Assembly (NCBI GenBank): GCA_963750295.1
Contig: CAVVPY010000001.1
Span: forward strand, 1,488,001 to 1,552,000
Direction: 5' to 3'
From: CAVVPY01 sp963750295
Lineage (GTDB): Bacteria > Actinomycetota > Actinomycetes > Mycobacteriales > Jatrophihabitantaceae
Length of the DNA stretch: 64,000 nucleotides
Of the stretch, positions 1 to 8,388 are shown one piece after another. Under the pieces are notes generated by a model that was given only the letters and a program-made list of their open reading frames with translations, did not search any database and was not told the origin of the DNA. Made by a program: the position numbers and the translations under genes. Every line of letters starts with the position of its first letter. Positions within the stretch are counted from its first letter, which is position 1.

Positions 1-320
1 TGGCCGGTACCGTCCGCGGCGGCTGCTTCCGCACCTCGTCCGGTTTCCAGACACCGGCGAACATCCCGGACGGCGACGCGGTGCTCGTCATCCGGCCCGA
101 GGCGGTACGCCCGGTCGCGCAGGCCGGACCGGACACGCTGTCGGGACGTATTGCCGCCGCCCGGTTCGCAGGTACCCACGTCGTCGTGGAGCTGGCCGCT
201 GCCGATAGCCGCATCCTGACCGCGCATCTGCCGGTCGGTACCCCGATCGAGATCGGCGGGCCGTTGATCGCGCAGCTTCCGGCGAGCGCGTGCACGGTGC
301 TGCCGGGCGGGACCGACTGA
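1..320 (+). CDS. ABC transporter ATP-binding protein, C-terminal TOBE region (5' partial)
   Basis: The reading frame is open from base 3 and ends in TGA at 318-320, so only about 105 C-terminal residues are present; the ATPase domain lies outside the window. The fragment contains the TOBE-type signature 'VLVIRPEAVRP' followed by alternating beta-strand segments ('GRIAAARFAGTHVVVEL', 'HLPVGTPIEIGG'). This is the usual end of importer ATPases of the spermidine/iron/sulfate class, where the TOBE fold contributes to substrate-dependent regulation. The substrate cannot be told from this part. Its stop overlaps the start of the next gene (ATGA), which implies translational coupling. Confidence 0.8.
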   Translation, partial: AGTVRGGCFRTSSGFQTPANIPDGDAVLVIRPEAVRPVAQAGPDTLSGRIAAARFAGTHVVVELAAADSRILTAHLPVGTPIEIGGPLIAQLPASACTVLPGGTD

Positions 321-1015
321 TGCCGACCCACCTTCGGGTACGCATAGGAGCGCTGCTGACCCTGGTCGTGGTGGCGGTGGTGATCGCGGTGCTCGTCGAC
401 GTGCCGAGCGTCGGGCAGTTACGCGACCGATTTGCCGACACCGGGATTCTCGGCGGGTTGGTCTTCGCGATCAGCTACGCATTTCTGAGCCTGCTGCCCC
501 TGCCCGCCACGGTGTTCACGATCGCGGCAGGCGCGGTGTTCGGGTTGGGCCGGGGCATCCCGATCGTCGTCCTCGGCGCCAGCGTCGGGGCCGTCGTGGC
601 GTTCTTCCTCGGCCGCGCACTGGGCCGTGACGCCGTCCAGCATTTCACCGGCGCCCGGGTGCAGACCCTCGATCGGTTCCTCGCGCGGCAGGGCTTCTGG
701 GCCATCTTGACGGCTCGGCTGGTTCCGGTCGTGCCGTTCACCGCATTGAACTACCTGAGCGGATTCACCGGTGTGCGGGCATCGCGCTACACGGCCGCGA
801 CCGTGCTGGGCATCCTGCCGGGCACGGTCGCCTACGTGGCGATCGGCGCCTACGGCACCGAGCCGACCTCGGCGCCGTTCCTCGTCTCGATCGGCGCGCT
901 GCTCGTGCTCACCGCCGTCGGGATCATCGTGAACCGGCGGCGCAGATCCAGGTCGATGCCCGCGACGCCGGTCAGCGAGCCATCCGGCGCCGGCGAACCC
1001 GACGCAGTGTGCTGA
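320..1015 (+). CDS. TVP38/TMEM64 (VTT/DedA-superfamily) membrane protein
   Basis: This is a 231-residue polytopic membrane protein. The ATG at 320 overlaps the upstream TGA; an upstream in-frame GTG at 290 is less likely because it lies inside the preceding gene. Hydrophobic segments lie near residues 10-30, 50-90, 140-160 and 180-205. The middle carries the VTT-domain features 'PATVFTIAAGAVFGLGRGIPIVVLGASVGA' and 'RLVPVVPFTALNYLSG', where the R and the prolines match the family motif. TVP38-type proteins are thought to act in lipid scrambling or envelope homeostasis. The last 44 bases overlap the 3' end of the convergent flavoprotein gene. Confidence 0.88.
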   Translation: MPTHLRVRIGALLTLVVVAVVIAVLVDVPSVGQLRDRFADTGILGGLVFAISYAFLSLLPLPATVFTIAAGAVFGLGRGIPIVVLGASVGAVVAFFLGRALGRDAVQHFTGARVQTLDRFLARQGFWAILTARLVPVVPFTALNYLSGFTGVRASRYTAATVLGILPGTVAYVAIGAYGTEPTSAPFLVSIGALLVLTAVGIIVNRRRRSRSMPATPVSEPSGAGEPDAVC

Positions 1016-2525
1016 GCGCCAGCCGGATCACGGGCCGACGCAGCTGCTCGGAGACGTCCTCTAGCGCAGCCAGCCACGGCCCGTCACCGTAGGTCGGGTA
1101 GGCGTGCGTCGCGGCGGCGAGATCGCGGGTCCGCAAGCCGTGCCTGATCGCGAGCACGAGTTCGGCCAGCGATTCACCGGCTCGCGGACCGACGATGGTG
1201 GCGCCGACGACGCGGCGCTTGTGGTCGAGGACGAGCCGGCTCGTCCCGCGCCGGACATCCTCGGCGACGGCTCTGTCGACGTGGGCGTGCTCGATCGTGC
1301 GGACGGTGAGGCCTGACCCGGGCTTGACCTGGTGGGCGCCGACTCCGATCGCCGCGATTTCGGGCTGGGTGAAGGTGACCCGCGGGACGGTTGCGGTGTC
1401 GACGGTCCGGCGCAGCCCGAGGATGGCGTTGGCCGCGGCCAGGCTGCCGTGGACCCCGGCCACGTGGGTGAACTGGGGATGCCCGGTCAGGTCCCCCGCT
1501 GCCCAGATCCGCCGGTTCGTCGTCCGCAACCGGTCATCGACGACGGCGTAACCGTGCGGGTCCACCTCGACGCCAGCGAGTTCGAGCCCGAGCTCCGCGG
1601 TCCGTGGCCGCCGGCCGACCGCGACCAGTACCCGGTCGAAGTCGACGACGACGCCGTTGGCCAGGCGCGCCCGCCACCCCCCGTCGCCGTGCTCGAACAG
1701 CTCGATCGCCGAGCCGGTCTCGACCACGATCCCGTCCTCGGCCAGGGCGGCCCGCAGCAGGTTGGCCGCATACGGATCCTCTCGCGGCAACAGGTTCGGT
1801 TCGGCTTCCACGACCGTCACGTCGGCACCGAGACGGGCGAACGCTTGACCGAGTTCACAGCCGATGCTCCCGCCGCCGAGCACGAGCAGCCGACGGGGCA
1901 GGTCGGCGAGGTCCCACACGGTGTCGCTGGTGAGCGGGTCAGCGGCGGCCAGACCGGCGATCGGCGGCAGCGCCGGGGCCGATCCGGTCGCGAGCAGCGC
2001 TTGCCGGAACAGCACCTGGGACGTGACGGCGTGGGGCGTGGTCCCGTCGGCCGATCGGTGACGGCCACCGACGACGGTGCTGGTGTCGGGTCCGGTCAGC
2101 CGCACCTCGCCGCGCGCGACCCGCACGCCGGCTGCCCGCAAGGTCGCCGGGGAATCATCGGGCTCGATCGCCTCGATACTGCGGCGGACGTGGGCCATCA
2201 CCTCGGCGAAGTCGACGCGCACCCCGTCGACGTGCACGCCGTAGCGGGCCGCTCGTCGCGCGTCGGCAACCGCGTGAGCTGCCGCCAGCAGCGCCTTGCT
2301 GGGTACGCATCCGGTCCACAGGCAGTCGCCGCCCGTGCGTTCGCGCTCGACGAGCAGGACGCTGGCGCCGAACCCCGCCGCCGTCTTGGCCGCCACGATC
2401 CCCGCGGTGCCGCCGCCGATGACGAGCAGGTCCCACGCCTTGCCGTCCGGCGGGGTGAGGTCGTCCGACCTCCACCCGTCCGGGTCGACCAGGTCACCGC
2501 GCGCGTCCTGGGCGGGTCTGCTCAC
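972..2525 (-). CDS. MerA/Lpd-like FAD-dependent pyridine nucleotide-disulfide oxidoreductase
   Basis: This 517-residue class I flavoprotein disulfide reductase contains an N-terminal FAD dinucleotide fold ('LLVIGGGTAGIVAAKTA', residues ~33-50) and the redox-active disulfide 'GGDCLWTGCVPSKALL' (CxxxxC). It also has an NAD(P) fold ('RLLVLGGGSIGCELGQAFARLG'), the second FAD motif 'RIWAAGDLTG' and a C-terminal dimerisation domain. There is no N-terminal HMA domain and no C-terminal Cys pair as in true mercuric reductases, so the substrate is unknown; actinobacterial relatives are often annotated mercuric-reductase-like. The GTG start at 2525 overlaps the anti-sigma stop (GTGA), making it the last gene of the sigma operon. 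This suggests a redox or thiol stress output. Confidence 0.9.
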   Translation of the reverse strand: MSRPAQDARGDLVDPDGWRSDDLTPPDGKAWDLLVIGGGTAGIVAAKTAAGFGASVLLVERERTGGDCLWTGCVPSKALLAAAHAVADARRAARYGVHVDGVRVDFAEVMAHVRRSIEAIEPDDSPATLRAAGVRVARGEVRLTGPDTSTVVGGRHRSADGTTPHAVTSQVLFRQALLATGSAPALPPIAGLAAADPLTSDTVWDLADLPRRLLVLGGGSIGCELGQAFARLGADVTVVEAEPNLLPREDPYAANLLRAALAEDGIVVETGSAIELFEHGDGGWRARLANGVVVDFDRVLVAVGRRPRTAELGLELAGVEVDPHGYAVVDDRLRTTNRRIWAAGDLTGHPQFTHVAGVHGSLAAANAILGLRRTVDTATVPRVTFTQPEIAAIGVGAHQVKPGSGLTVRTIEHAHVDRAVAEDVRRGTSRLVLDHKRRVVGATIVGPRAGESLAELVLAIRHGLRTRDLAAATHAYPTYGDGPWLAALEDVSEQLRRPVIRLALSTLRRVRRRRMAR

Positions 2526-2797
2526 CCCGCTTCCTCGGCCATGAACTGCTCTGCCGCACTGCGCAGCCGCGCCACCGCGGCCGGGTCCGGAGCCCGGCGC
2601 GCGGACCACTCGGCCAGCGCACGGCGCAACCCGCGGAACTCCTCGGCCGCCTCGGTGCACTTGTCGCAGGTCGCGAGGTGTGCCTCGAGCCGGCGCGCCT
2701 CCTCGGCCGTGAGCGGAGCGGCCGGATCGGAGTCCAGGTAGCGCTGGATGCGGCGACCGGCCCAGTGGCAGGTCCACATCGTGGCGACGGACATCAT
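2522..2797 (-). CDS. Zinc-binding anti-sigma factor (zf-HC2/ZAS family)
   Basis: This is a 91-residue cytosolic protein with the ZAS motif 'HLATCDKC' (H-x3-C-x2-C, residues ~40-47) in a helical N-terminal domain and no membrane segment. ZAS anti-sigma factors such as RsrA bind their ECF sigma factor until zinc is lost or the cysteines are oxidised. The ATG at 2797 overlaps the sigma stop, and the stop overlaps the GTG of the flavoprotein gene, so all three are translationally coupled. By family the likely signal is thiol oxidation; that is inference. Confidence 0.9.
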   Translation of the reverse strand: MMSVATMWTCHWAGRRIQRYLDSDPAAPLTAEEARRLEAHLATCDKCTEAAEEFRGLRRALAEWSARRAPDPAAVARLRSAAEQFMAEEAG

Positions 2798-3411
2798 CGG
2801 TTCCTCCGGGTGGACGTGGTGGTGCGGTGCAGCTGAGTACGAACCCGCTTGCGCGCGCGGGACAGGCGGGACATGACGGTCCCGACCGGGATGTCGAGCA
2901 GGTCAGCCACTTCGCTGTAGGTGAGTTGGTCGACGTCGACGAGCAGCAGCACCGTGCGGAACCTCTCGTCAAGGGTCGCGAGCGCGCGCTCGAGGTCGTC
3001 GTCGAAGACGCCCTCGGTCACGGTGTCCTCCGGACTCTGCGGGGCCGCCGCGCCGAATGCCGGCCGCTTGGTGTCCAGGTCGAGACGCTCGTCGGCGAGG
3101 TCGGGGCGTTGGCGGCGGAGCGAATTGAGGTGGGCGTTGCGCAGGATCGTGAGCAACCACGCCCGGGGGTGTGCCCCGTCGAACCGGTCGATCGCACGAT
3201 AGGCGCGGATCAAGGTGTCCTGGACGAGGTCCTCGGCGTCGTGCCAGGACCCGGTCAGGGTGCGTCCCACGCGCAGCAGCACATCGATCTCCGGCTCGAC
3301 GTGGACGCGGAACGCGTCCTGACGGACCTGGGTGTCCGCCGCCTGCGCGTTGCTCACTGCGCCGGAACCCGGTGACCGGCCCGCGGCCTTCCCGTCGGGC
3401 CGGCTCGTCAT
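2794..3411 (-). CDS. ECF-family RNA polymerase sigma factor
   Basis: This 205-residue sigma-70 family protein has region 2 around residues 40-105 ('DAEDLVQDTLIRAYRAI', 'RAWLLTILRNAHLN') and region 4 near the C-terminus ('LDERFRTVLLLVDVDQLTYSEVADLLDIPVGTVMSRLSRARKRV'). The ATG at 3411 is chosen because it overlaps the methyltransferase stop (ATGA) and gives a normal ECF length; the frame stays open further upstream only inside that gene. It is followed immediately by a zinc anti-sigma factor, resembling SigR/SigH-RsrA pairs. The SnoaL-like and methyltransferase genes upstream are probable co-transcribed partners. Confidence 0.93.
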   Translation of the reverse strand: MTSRPDGKAAGRSPGSGAVSNAQAADTQVRQDAFRVHVEPEIDVLLRVGRTLTGSWHDAEDLVQDTLIRAYRAIDRFDGAHPRAWLLTILRNAHLNSLRRQRPDLADERLDLDTKRPAFGAAAPQSPEDTVTEGVFDDDLERALATLDERFRTVLLLVDVDQLTYSEVADLLDIPVGTVMSRLSRARKRVRTQLHRTTTSTRRNR

Positions 3412-4052
3412 GCCACCCCCTGCAGCGGGCCGCGCACGGTTCCGACGGCGACCCGGACGTGACCGCCCTTGCGTACCAGGTAGGTGCTGTCGTCGGTGCC
3501 CGCCAGCACTTGTTCCCACACCCGGCGGGCCGGATGCACCCCGCCGGTGAACATGGCGAACCGGGCGAGCGGAGCCAGCAGCCGCCACGCGCCGGTCGGC
3601 GATGCGGTGTCCACGACGGCGATGCGTCCGCCCGGGCGGACCAGCGTCAGCGCCTGGGCCCACGCCCGGCGCCAGTCGTCGATCACCGCGAGGGAGTAGG
3701 TGAACAGCGCAGCGTCGAACGGCGCTTCGCGCATCGTGTCCAACGCCGCCGCGTCGAGACTTCGTGCCGAGACGGCGAGCCACCCCTGTGCCTCGACCCG
3801 CCGGCGGGCCTGCGTCAGCATCGCCTCGCTCGAATCGACGCCGACCACCCGTCCGGTCGGACCGACGGCCTCGACGAGTGGGGCGAAGTTCAGCCCCGTC
3901 CCGCAGCCGACGTCGAGCACCCGGTCACCCGGGGCCAGCCGCAGCCGCGAGATCGCGGCGAGCCGTCCTGACCGGTAGACCGCACGCTCGAACGACAGCA
4001 CGTCGTACACCCGTGCGCCGGGTCCGTAGCGACGCGGTCCCGGCAGTCTCAC
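3408..4052 (-). CDS. Class I SAM-dependent methyltransferase
   Basis: The roughly 214-residue protein has the Rossmann SAM-binding motif I 'RVLDVGCGTGLNFAPLV', an acidic loop 'VVGVDSSEAML' and post-motif 'VRPGGRIAVVDTASPTGAW'. This resembles UbiE/COQ5-type methyltransferases acting on small molecules. The GTG at 4052 gives an N-terminus typical of the family (YGPGARVYDVLSFERAVYR); the open frame runs further upstream but into the SnoaL-like gene, so the start is not certain. The stop overlaps the sigma-factor ATG. The substrate is unknown. Confidence 0.8.
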   Translation of the reverse strand: MRLPGPRRYGPGARVYDVLSFERAVYRSGRLAAISRLRLAPGDRVLDVGCGTGLNFAPLVEAVGPTGRVVGVDSSEAMLTQARRRVEAQGWLAVSARSLDAAALDTMREAPFDAALFTYSLAVIDDWRRAWAQALTLVRPGGRIAVVDTASPTGAWRLLAPLARFAMFTGGVHPARRVWEQVLAGTDDSTYLVRKGGHVRVAVGTVRGPLQGVA

Positions 4053-4125
4053 CCACTCAGGATGCCTGACCCGATCGCCAGGTCGTGCCGGTCGGCAGTC
4101 GAGGAACGACCAGTCCCCCGGACCG

Positions 4126-4542
4126 TCAGCTGCCCGGCACGACGCCGATCTGCTGCAGGAAGCCCAGCGTGTCCCAGACCTCCCACGTCTCGGCGATCTT
4201 GCCGCCGGCCATCCGGTGGATGGCGATGCACTCGACCGGCCCGACGTCGCGACCGGTCGCCGGGATGCCGTTGACCTCGCCAATGTGCTTGCCGGACCCG
4301 GTCCACCGCACGACCACCCGGTCGTCGGCGGAGAAGATCTCGTTCACCGTCCAGCGCCCGTCGACACCGGTCTGGTAGGCCGACAACGCGCCGACGACAC
4401 CCGCGGGACCGTCGGCGGCCGGGACTTGCGGGTCGTGGAACTTGTGGTCGTCGGTGAACAACTCACCCGCCAGCTCGTTCTTGCGCTCGGTGGCCATCTG
4501 CGCGTAGTAGCGGCGGACGACGGCTTCGTCGGCAGCGGACAT
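4126..4542 (-). CDS. SnoaL-like (NTF2-fold) ester-cyclase family protein
   Basis: This 138-residue protein has a SnoaL/NTF2-like pattern: the helix 'VVRRYYAQMA', the cavity segment 'LFTDDHKFHDP', strands 'RVVVRWTGSGKH', and a conserved end 'VECIAIHRMAGGKIAETWEVWDTLGFLQQIGV'. ATG 4542 is preferred over an in-frame TTG at 4557 because GGAAGG sits 7 bases before it. It is the first gene of the leftward cluster with the methyltransferase, ECF sigma, anti-sigma and flavoprotein genes. Such proteins range from polyketide cyclases to uncharacterised stress proteins; the precise role is unknown. Confidence 0.8.
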   Translation of the reverse strand: MSAADEAVVRRYYAQMATERKNELAGELFTDDHKFHDPQVPAADGPAGVVGALSAYQTGVDGRWTVNEIFSADDRVVVRWTGSGKHIGEVNGIPATGRDVGPVECIAIHRMAGGKIAETWEVWDTLGFLQQIGVVPGS

Positions 4543-4557
4543 GCTGACCCCTTCCAA

Positions 4558-4903
4558 CGGTCCGGTCGCCGGACGCGACCGGTGATACCGGTGATTCGCC
4601 GCGAGTGCCGACCTGGATCACCCGATGACGACTGAACAAACCAGCCGACGTGGACCTGCGGCGCGGCGTGTCGAGAGGCTGCGTCTGGGCATTTCACATA
4701 GATTTCAGACCGGATGAATTGCCCGCTCTGCCAGCGATAGCACGCACTGCTCGTGCGAGCAACGACGCCGCACCGCAGTTCGGCGATCGACGGTCCCGGT
4801 GGTCCCGCAACAACGAGAGGCTCGGCATGGCTATCGGGGACTGCGGCTTCGCCGCGCCCGGCGCCTGCGAGCGAGGGCGCCTCGCCTGCCCGGCCGGCCG
4901 GCC
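4558..4903. other. Intergenic region between SnoaL-like gene and acyltransferase gene
   Basis: These 346 bases should hold the divergent promoters of the leftward sigma operon and the rightward acyltransferase gene. I see a short perfect palindrome TGCTCGTGCGAGCA at 4748-4761. I see no convincing -35/-10 pair, riboswitch or small gene. Confidence 0.4.
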
Positions 4904-6901
4904 ATGACCGCGGTCCGAACCGCGCCGACGAACCCGAATCTGCGGACCGGCCCGCCCACCGCCGGTCCGCGCGAGATCCGCCCGGGCGGCGGAGCCGGTC
5001 TCGAGCCCGCCCCGCTTGCCCGGTTGGCTGGGCTCGACGGGATGCGCGCCATTGCCGTGGCAGCCGTCGTCGTCTTCCACCTACGGTTCAGCGCACTTCC
5101 CGGCGGTTTCCTCGGCGTCGACGTCTTCTTCGTCATCTCGGGCTTCTTGATCACCCGCCTGCTGCTGACCGAGGTCGTGCACACCGGCACGCTCAGGCTC
5201 GGCCGGTTCTACGTCCGACGAGCACGCAGACTGCTACCCGGGCTCATCGCCTTGATGTTGTGCGTCACCGTGGCCGGGACCGAGGTGTGGCGTGATCAAT
5301 TGTCGACGTTGCGCGGCAGCGTCCTGTCCAGCCTTGGCTACGTCACCAACTGGTGGCTGATCTCCGATCACCAGTCCTACTTCGCCGTCTCCGGCCGACC
5401 ACCGATGCTGCAACACCTGTGGTCCCTGGCCATCGAGGAGCAGTACTACCTGATCTGGTCGGCGGTGATCGTGCTGTCGACGGCTGCCATCGGGCGGCTT
5501 CGCTGGCCGGCGGTACGGCGCGTCGCGGTCATCGCGGCCGTGCTCACGATCGCGTCCACGGCCACCATGGCCGTCCTCGCCATTCTCGGCGACATCCCGT
5601 ACGGCACCGACAGTTCCCGGGTGTACTTCGGCACCGACACGCACAGCATGGGCTTGCTCCTCGGCTCGATCGCCGGTGCGTGCAGCGTCGGGCTGGATCC
5701 GCTGCGTCTGCGTCGACCGGTCGGTCGGCTGATCTGGCTCAGCGACGCGATCGCGGTCGCCGCGCTCGCGGCACTGGCATGGACGTTCACCTCGGTCAAC
5801 GAGTTCGAACCGTGGCTCTACCGCGGCGGATTCCTCGCCGTGGACGCGCTTGCCCTCACCGCCGTCCTCGCCACCGTGCGCCCGGGCAGCATGCTCGGCC
5901 GATTGCTCGAGTCGCCCCTCCCAAAGTGGATCGGTCGGCGTTCGTACGGGATCTACCTGTGGCACTGGCCGGTCGCCGTCGTGACGAGACCCGGCATCGA
6001 CGTCCACGGCCCGCCGCTGCTACTCGACGCCGCGCGAGTCGGCCTCATCCTCGCGCTGGCCGCCGCAAGCTATCGCTTCATCGAGCGGCCGGTTCGCGAA
6101 CGGGGTCTCGGCACGCCGGCGGCGGGGCCTGATTCCGACCAGGCCTGGGGCCGGGCACTTCCGAGCGTGTGGGGAGTGGCGGTCGCATCGTGCGTGCTCA
6201 CGCTGCTGATCACCGGCTACACCGCGCCCACCACCGGCGGGCAGGTTGCCGCCGGCAACGTGGCGGTAGCCCCGCATCGGCCGCCCGTGTGGCCACACCA
6301 GTCGATCCTCGAACCGTCGGCTTCTCCGTCGCGGCAGGTGCTGCCCTCGCCGAGCCGGTCGAGCAGCCCCGAACCGGCTCGGCCGGTGCACACCCGCGCG
6401 CGCACGACACCGCCGGCCCACGGTCACTTTCCGACGCGGCGCTCGGTCAGCGCCTTCGGCGATTCGGTGATGCTCGGTGCGCGGTCCGCCCTTGCGCTCA
6501 GACTCACGCTGCATCGATTCGACGCCGTCGAGGGACGCCAGGCACATGATGTGCTGGCCGACATCGACGCGCTGCACGGGACGGGCGCGCTGGCCCGGGT
6601 GGTCGTGATCCACATCGGCAACAACGGCATCATCTCGCCCAACCAGCTGACGCATACCCTGCACAGCCTGCGGGACCGGCGCCGCGTCGTGCTGGTCAAC
6701 GATCGGGTCTCGCGCGACTGGCAGGACCCGAACAACAGCACCCTGCGCGAGGTCAGTCGCCGATTCGCCAACACCACGCTGGTCGACTGGTTCTCGGTCT
6801 CGTCCGGTCAGAGCAGTTGGTTCTACGACGACGGGCTTCATCTCGACCCGGTCGGTGCGGCGGTGTACGCGCGCGTCGTCACCGACGCCGTGCTGCGCTA
6901 G
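4904..6901 (+). CDS. OatA-like membrane acyltransferase (AT3) with C-terminal SGNH domain
   Basis: This 665-residue protein has an acyltransferase-3 membrane domain (residues ~45-400, about ten hydrophobic helices) with 'LDGMRAIAVAAVVVFHLRF', 'GGFLGVDVFFVISGFLITRLL', 'FYVRRARRLLPGL' and 'LWSLAIEEQYYLIW'. A Pro/Ser-rich linker follows (~440-500). The extracytoplasmic SGNH-like domain contains 'FGDSVMLGA' and the C-terminal Asp-His block 'YDDGLHLDPVGAAVY'. This architecture O-acylates cell-surface glycans such as peptidoglycan (OatA) or exopolysaccharide. The ATG at 4904 is used; upstream codons in frame (from 4799) are Arg-rich and non-coding in character. It is a single-gene unit. Confidence 0.92.
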   Translation: MTAVRTAPTNPNLRTGPPTAGPREIRPGGGAGLEPAPLARLAGLDGMRAIAVAAVVVFHLRFSALPGGFLGVDVFFVISGFLITRLLLTEVVHTGTLRLGRFYVRRARRLLPGLIALMLCVTVAGTEVWRDQLSTLRGSVLSSLGYVTNWWLISDHQSYFAVSGRPPMLQHLWSLAIEEQYYLIWSAVIVLSTAAIGRLRWPAVRRVAVIAAVLTIASTATMAVLAILGDIPYGTDSSRVYFGTDTHSMGLLLGSIAGACSVGLDPLRLRRPVGRLIWLSDAIAVAALAALAWTFTSVNEFEPWLYRGGFLAVDALALTAVLATVRPGSMLGRLLESPLPKWIGRRSYGIYLWHWPVAVVTRPGIDVHGPPLLLDAARVGLILALAAASYRFIERPVRERGLGTPAAGPDSDQAWGRALPSVWGVAVASCVLTLLITGYTAPTTGGQVAAGNVAVAPHRPPVWPHQSILEPSASPSRQVLPSPSRSSSPEPARPVHTRARTTPPAHGHFPTRRSVSAFGDSVMLGARSALALRLTLHRFDAVEGRQAHDVLADIDALHGTGALARVVVIHIGNNGIISPNQLTHTLHSLRDRRRVVLVNDRVSRDWQDPNNSTLREVSRRFANTTLVDWFSVSSGQSSWFYDDGLHLDPVGAAVYARVVTDAVLR

Positions 6902-6934
6902 TCACGACCGGCTCAGTCCGTGCTCGGTCGCACC

Positions 6935-8290
6935 TCAGCACATCGGCAACCCGGCTTTGGCGGCGTTGCCGTAGTCGTCGTCGATGAGCACGACGTCACG
7001 CCCGGCGCGATCGAGCAGGCTGGCGGCGATGCCGGCGCGATAGCCCGAGGCGCAGTGCACCCACAGCCGCGCGTCGGGCACCTCGTCGAGACGGCTGAGC
7101 AGTTCGTTCAGCGGCAGGTGCGCCGATCCCTCGACGTAGCCCTTACGGCGCTCGTCCTCGCGCCGCACGTCGAGAATCACGTCGTCGCCCACGTCGCGTC
7201 GGGCATCGGCGAAATCGACGCGAGGGAAGCTGCGGCGTTCGGCCGCGCCGGCAACGTCGTCGAGTTCGCCCGCGGCCGCGCCGGCCAGTTCGTCGATGCC
7301 GATGCGGATCAGTTGCCGTTGCGCATCGGTGATCTGCTGCGGGTTGTCGCCGAGCAGCGTGAGCGGGCCGCCCCACGGTGCGAGCCAACCGACATAGGTC
7401 GCGAAGTTGGTCTCCAGTTCGACGCTGATCGTCCCCGCAATGTGGTCCGCGGCGTAAGCGGTGCGGGTACGCAGGTCGACGACCCACTCGCCGGCCGCGA
7501 TGCGCTTGCTCAGCTCGGCCGGGCTGACCGCGCGGGGCTCGGCGAGCTCCGGGACACCGGGTCCCTGCCGGTTCAGCGGGGCCATGTGGGCGTAGTAGGA
7601 CGGGTAGGCCGTCAGATTGGCGACGAGTGACTCGACGAAGTCCTGCTCGTCGTCGGTCGTCAGCGCGTCGTTGCGGGCCTTCTCGGCCCCGATGGTGCTG
7701 TCGTCCCCACCGGCGGACGAACCCGACGAGCAGAAGCTGCCGAAACCGTGGGTCGGAAAGACTTGGGTCGGGTCGGGCAGCAGGTCAGCCAGCCGGCGGG
7801 CCGAGCGGTACTGGGCGCGGGTCAGCTCGACCGTCCGCGCGGGGTCGACCAGGTCGGTGCGTCCGACACTGCCGTACAGCAGCGACCCGCCGGTGAAGAC
7901 GGCCGGGGGCGCGTCCGGGTGCGCCGCATCGGTGATGACGTAGGACAGGTGGGTGTCGGTGTGACCCGGCGTCGCCACCACGGCGACGCGCAGCGTTCCA
8001 GCCGTGAGCTCGTCGCCGTCGTCGACCCCGAGCCGCTCGAAGCCGACCTCGTCGGCCGCGTTGACCGCGTACCGCGCGCCGGTGCGCCGCGCCAGCTCGC
8101 AACCACCGGTCACGTAGTCGTTGTGGATGTGGGTCTCCAGCACGAGCGTGACCTCGACACCAGCTGAGGCAAGGACCGCCTCGACTCGATCGAGATCGCG
8201 CTGGGGGTCGACGACCACGGCCTGGTTGCCGTCGTGGACGACGTAGCTGCGGTCACCGAGTTCCTCGGTACTGACGATCTCGATCCGCAT
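6935..8290 (-). CDS. MBL-fold hydrolase with two rhodanese domains (persulfide dioxygenase-like)
   Basis: In this 451-residue protein, residues ~1-210 are a metallo-beta-lactamase fold with the metal motif 'ETHIHNDYVTGG' (the variant common in bacterial MBL-rhodanese proteins), 'VVATPGHTDTHLSY' and 'PTHGFGS'. Residues ~255-345 form a rhodanese-like domain without a catalytic Cys. Residues ~360-450 form a second rhodanese domain with the active-site loop 'VHCASGYRAG'. Relatives such as CstB convert persulfides to sulfite and/or thiosulfate. It diverges from a GntR gene across a 32-bp palindrome, and a TauE/SafE exporter gene follows that regulator, so sulfide or persulfide detoxification is the best inference. 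Confidence 0.9.
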   Translation of the reverse strand: MRIEIVSTEELGDRSYVVHDGNQAVVVDPQRDLDRVEAVLASAGVEVTLVLETHIHNDYVTGGCELARRTGARYAVNAADEVGFERLGVDDGDELTAGTLRVAVVATPGHTDTHLSYVITDAAHPDAPPAVFTGGSLLYGSVGRTDLVDPARTVELTRAQYRSARRLADLLPDPTQVFPTHGFGSFCSSGSSAGGDDSTIGAEKARNDALTTDDEQDFVESLVANLTAYPSYYAHMAPLNRQGPGVPELAEPRAVSPAELSKRIAAGEWVVDLRTRTAYAADHIAGTISVELETNFATYVGWLAPWGGPLTLLGDNPQQITDAQRQLIRIGIDELAGAAAGELDDVAGAAERRSFPRVDFADARRDVGDDVILDVRREDERRKGYVEGSAHLPLNELLSRLDEVPDARLWVHCASGYRAGIAASLLDRAGRDVVLIDDDYGNAAKAGLPMC

Positions 8291-8317
8291 GCGGGGTTCC
8301 TCTCGCTGCTCGATGCA

Positions 8318-8349
8318 AATGTCCGTACATCTGCTAATGTACGGACATT
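8318..8349. promoter_or_regulatory. Perfect 13-bp inverted repeat, candidate GntR operator
   Basis: The arms AATGTCCGTACAT (8318-8330) and ATGTACGGACATT (8337-8349) are exact reverse complements around a 6-base spacer. Each arm is itself close to palindromic (ATGT-4-ACAT), a layout suited to two GntR dimers. It lies 27 bases from the MBL-rhodanese ATG and 39 bases before the GntR ATG, so bound protein could repress both directions. Confidence 0.75.
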
Positions 8350-8388
8350 ATCGCTGTCGTCAACCGGGTGAGGGGGTGCCAACCGCAC

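Noticed and set aside
1332..2741. 469-codon open frame opposite the MerA-like flavoprotein gene
   Set aside because: Antisense shadow; the sense strand carries FAD, CxxxxC and NAD motifs in order.
4558..4903. Riboswitch leader (for example ydaO/c-di-AMP type) before the acyltransferase gene
   Set aside because: No conserved stems or long leader pattern; only a 14-bp palindrome is visible.
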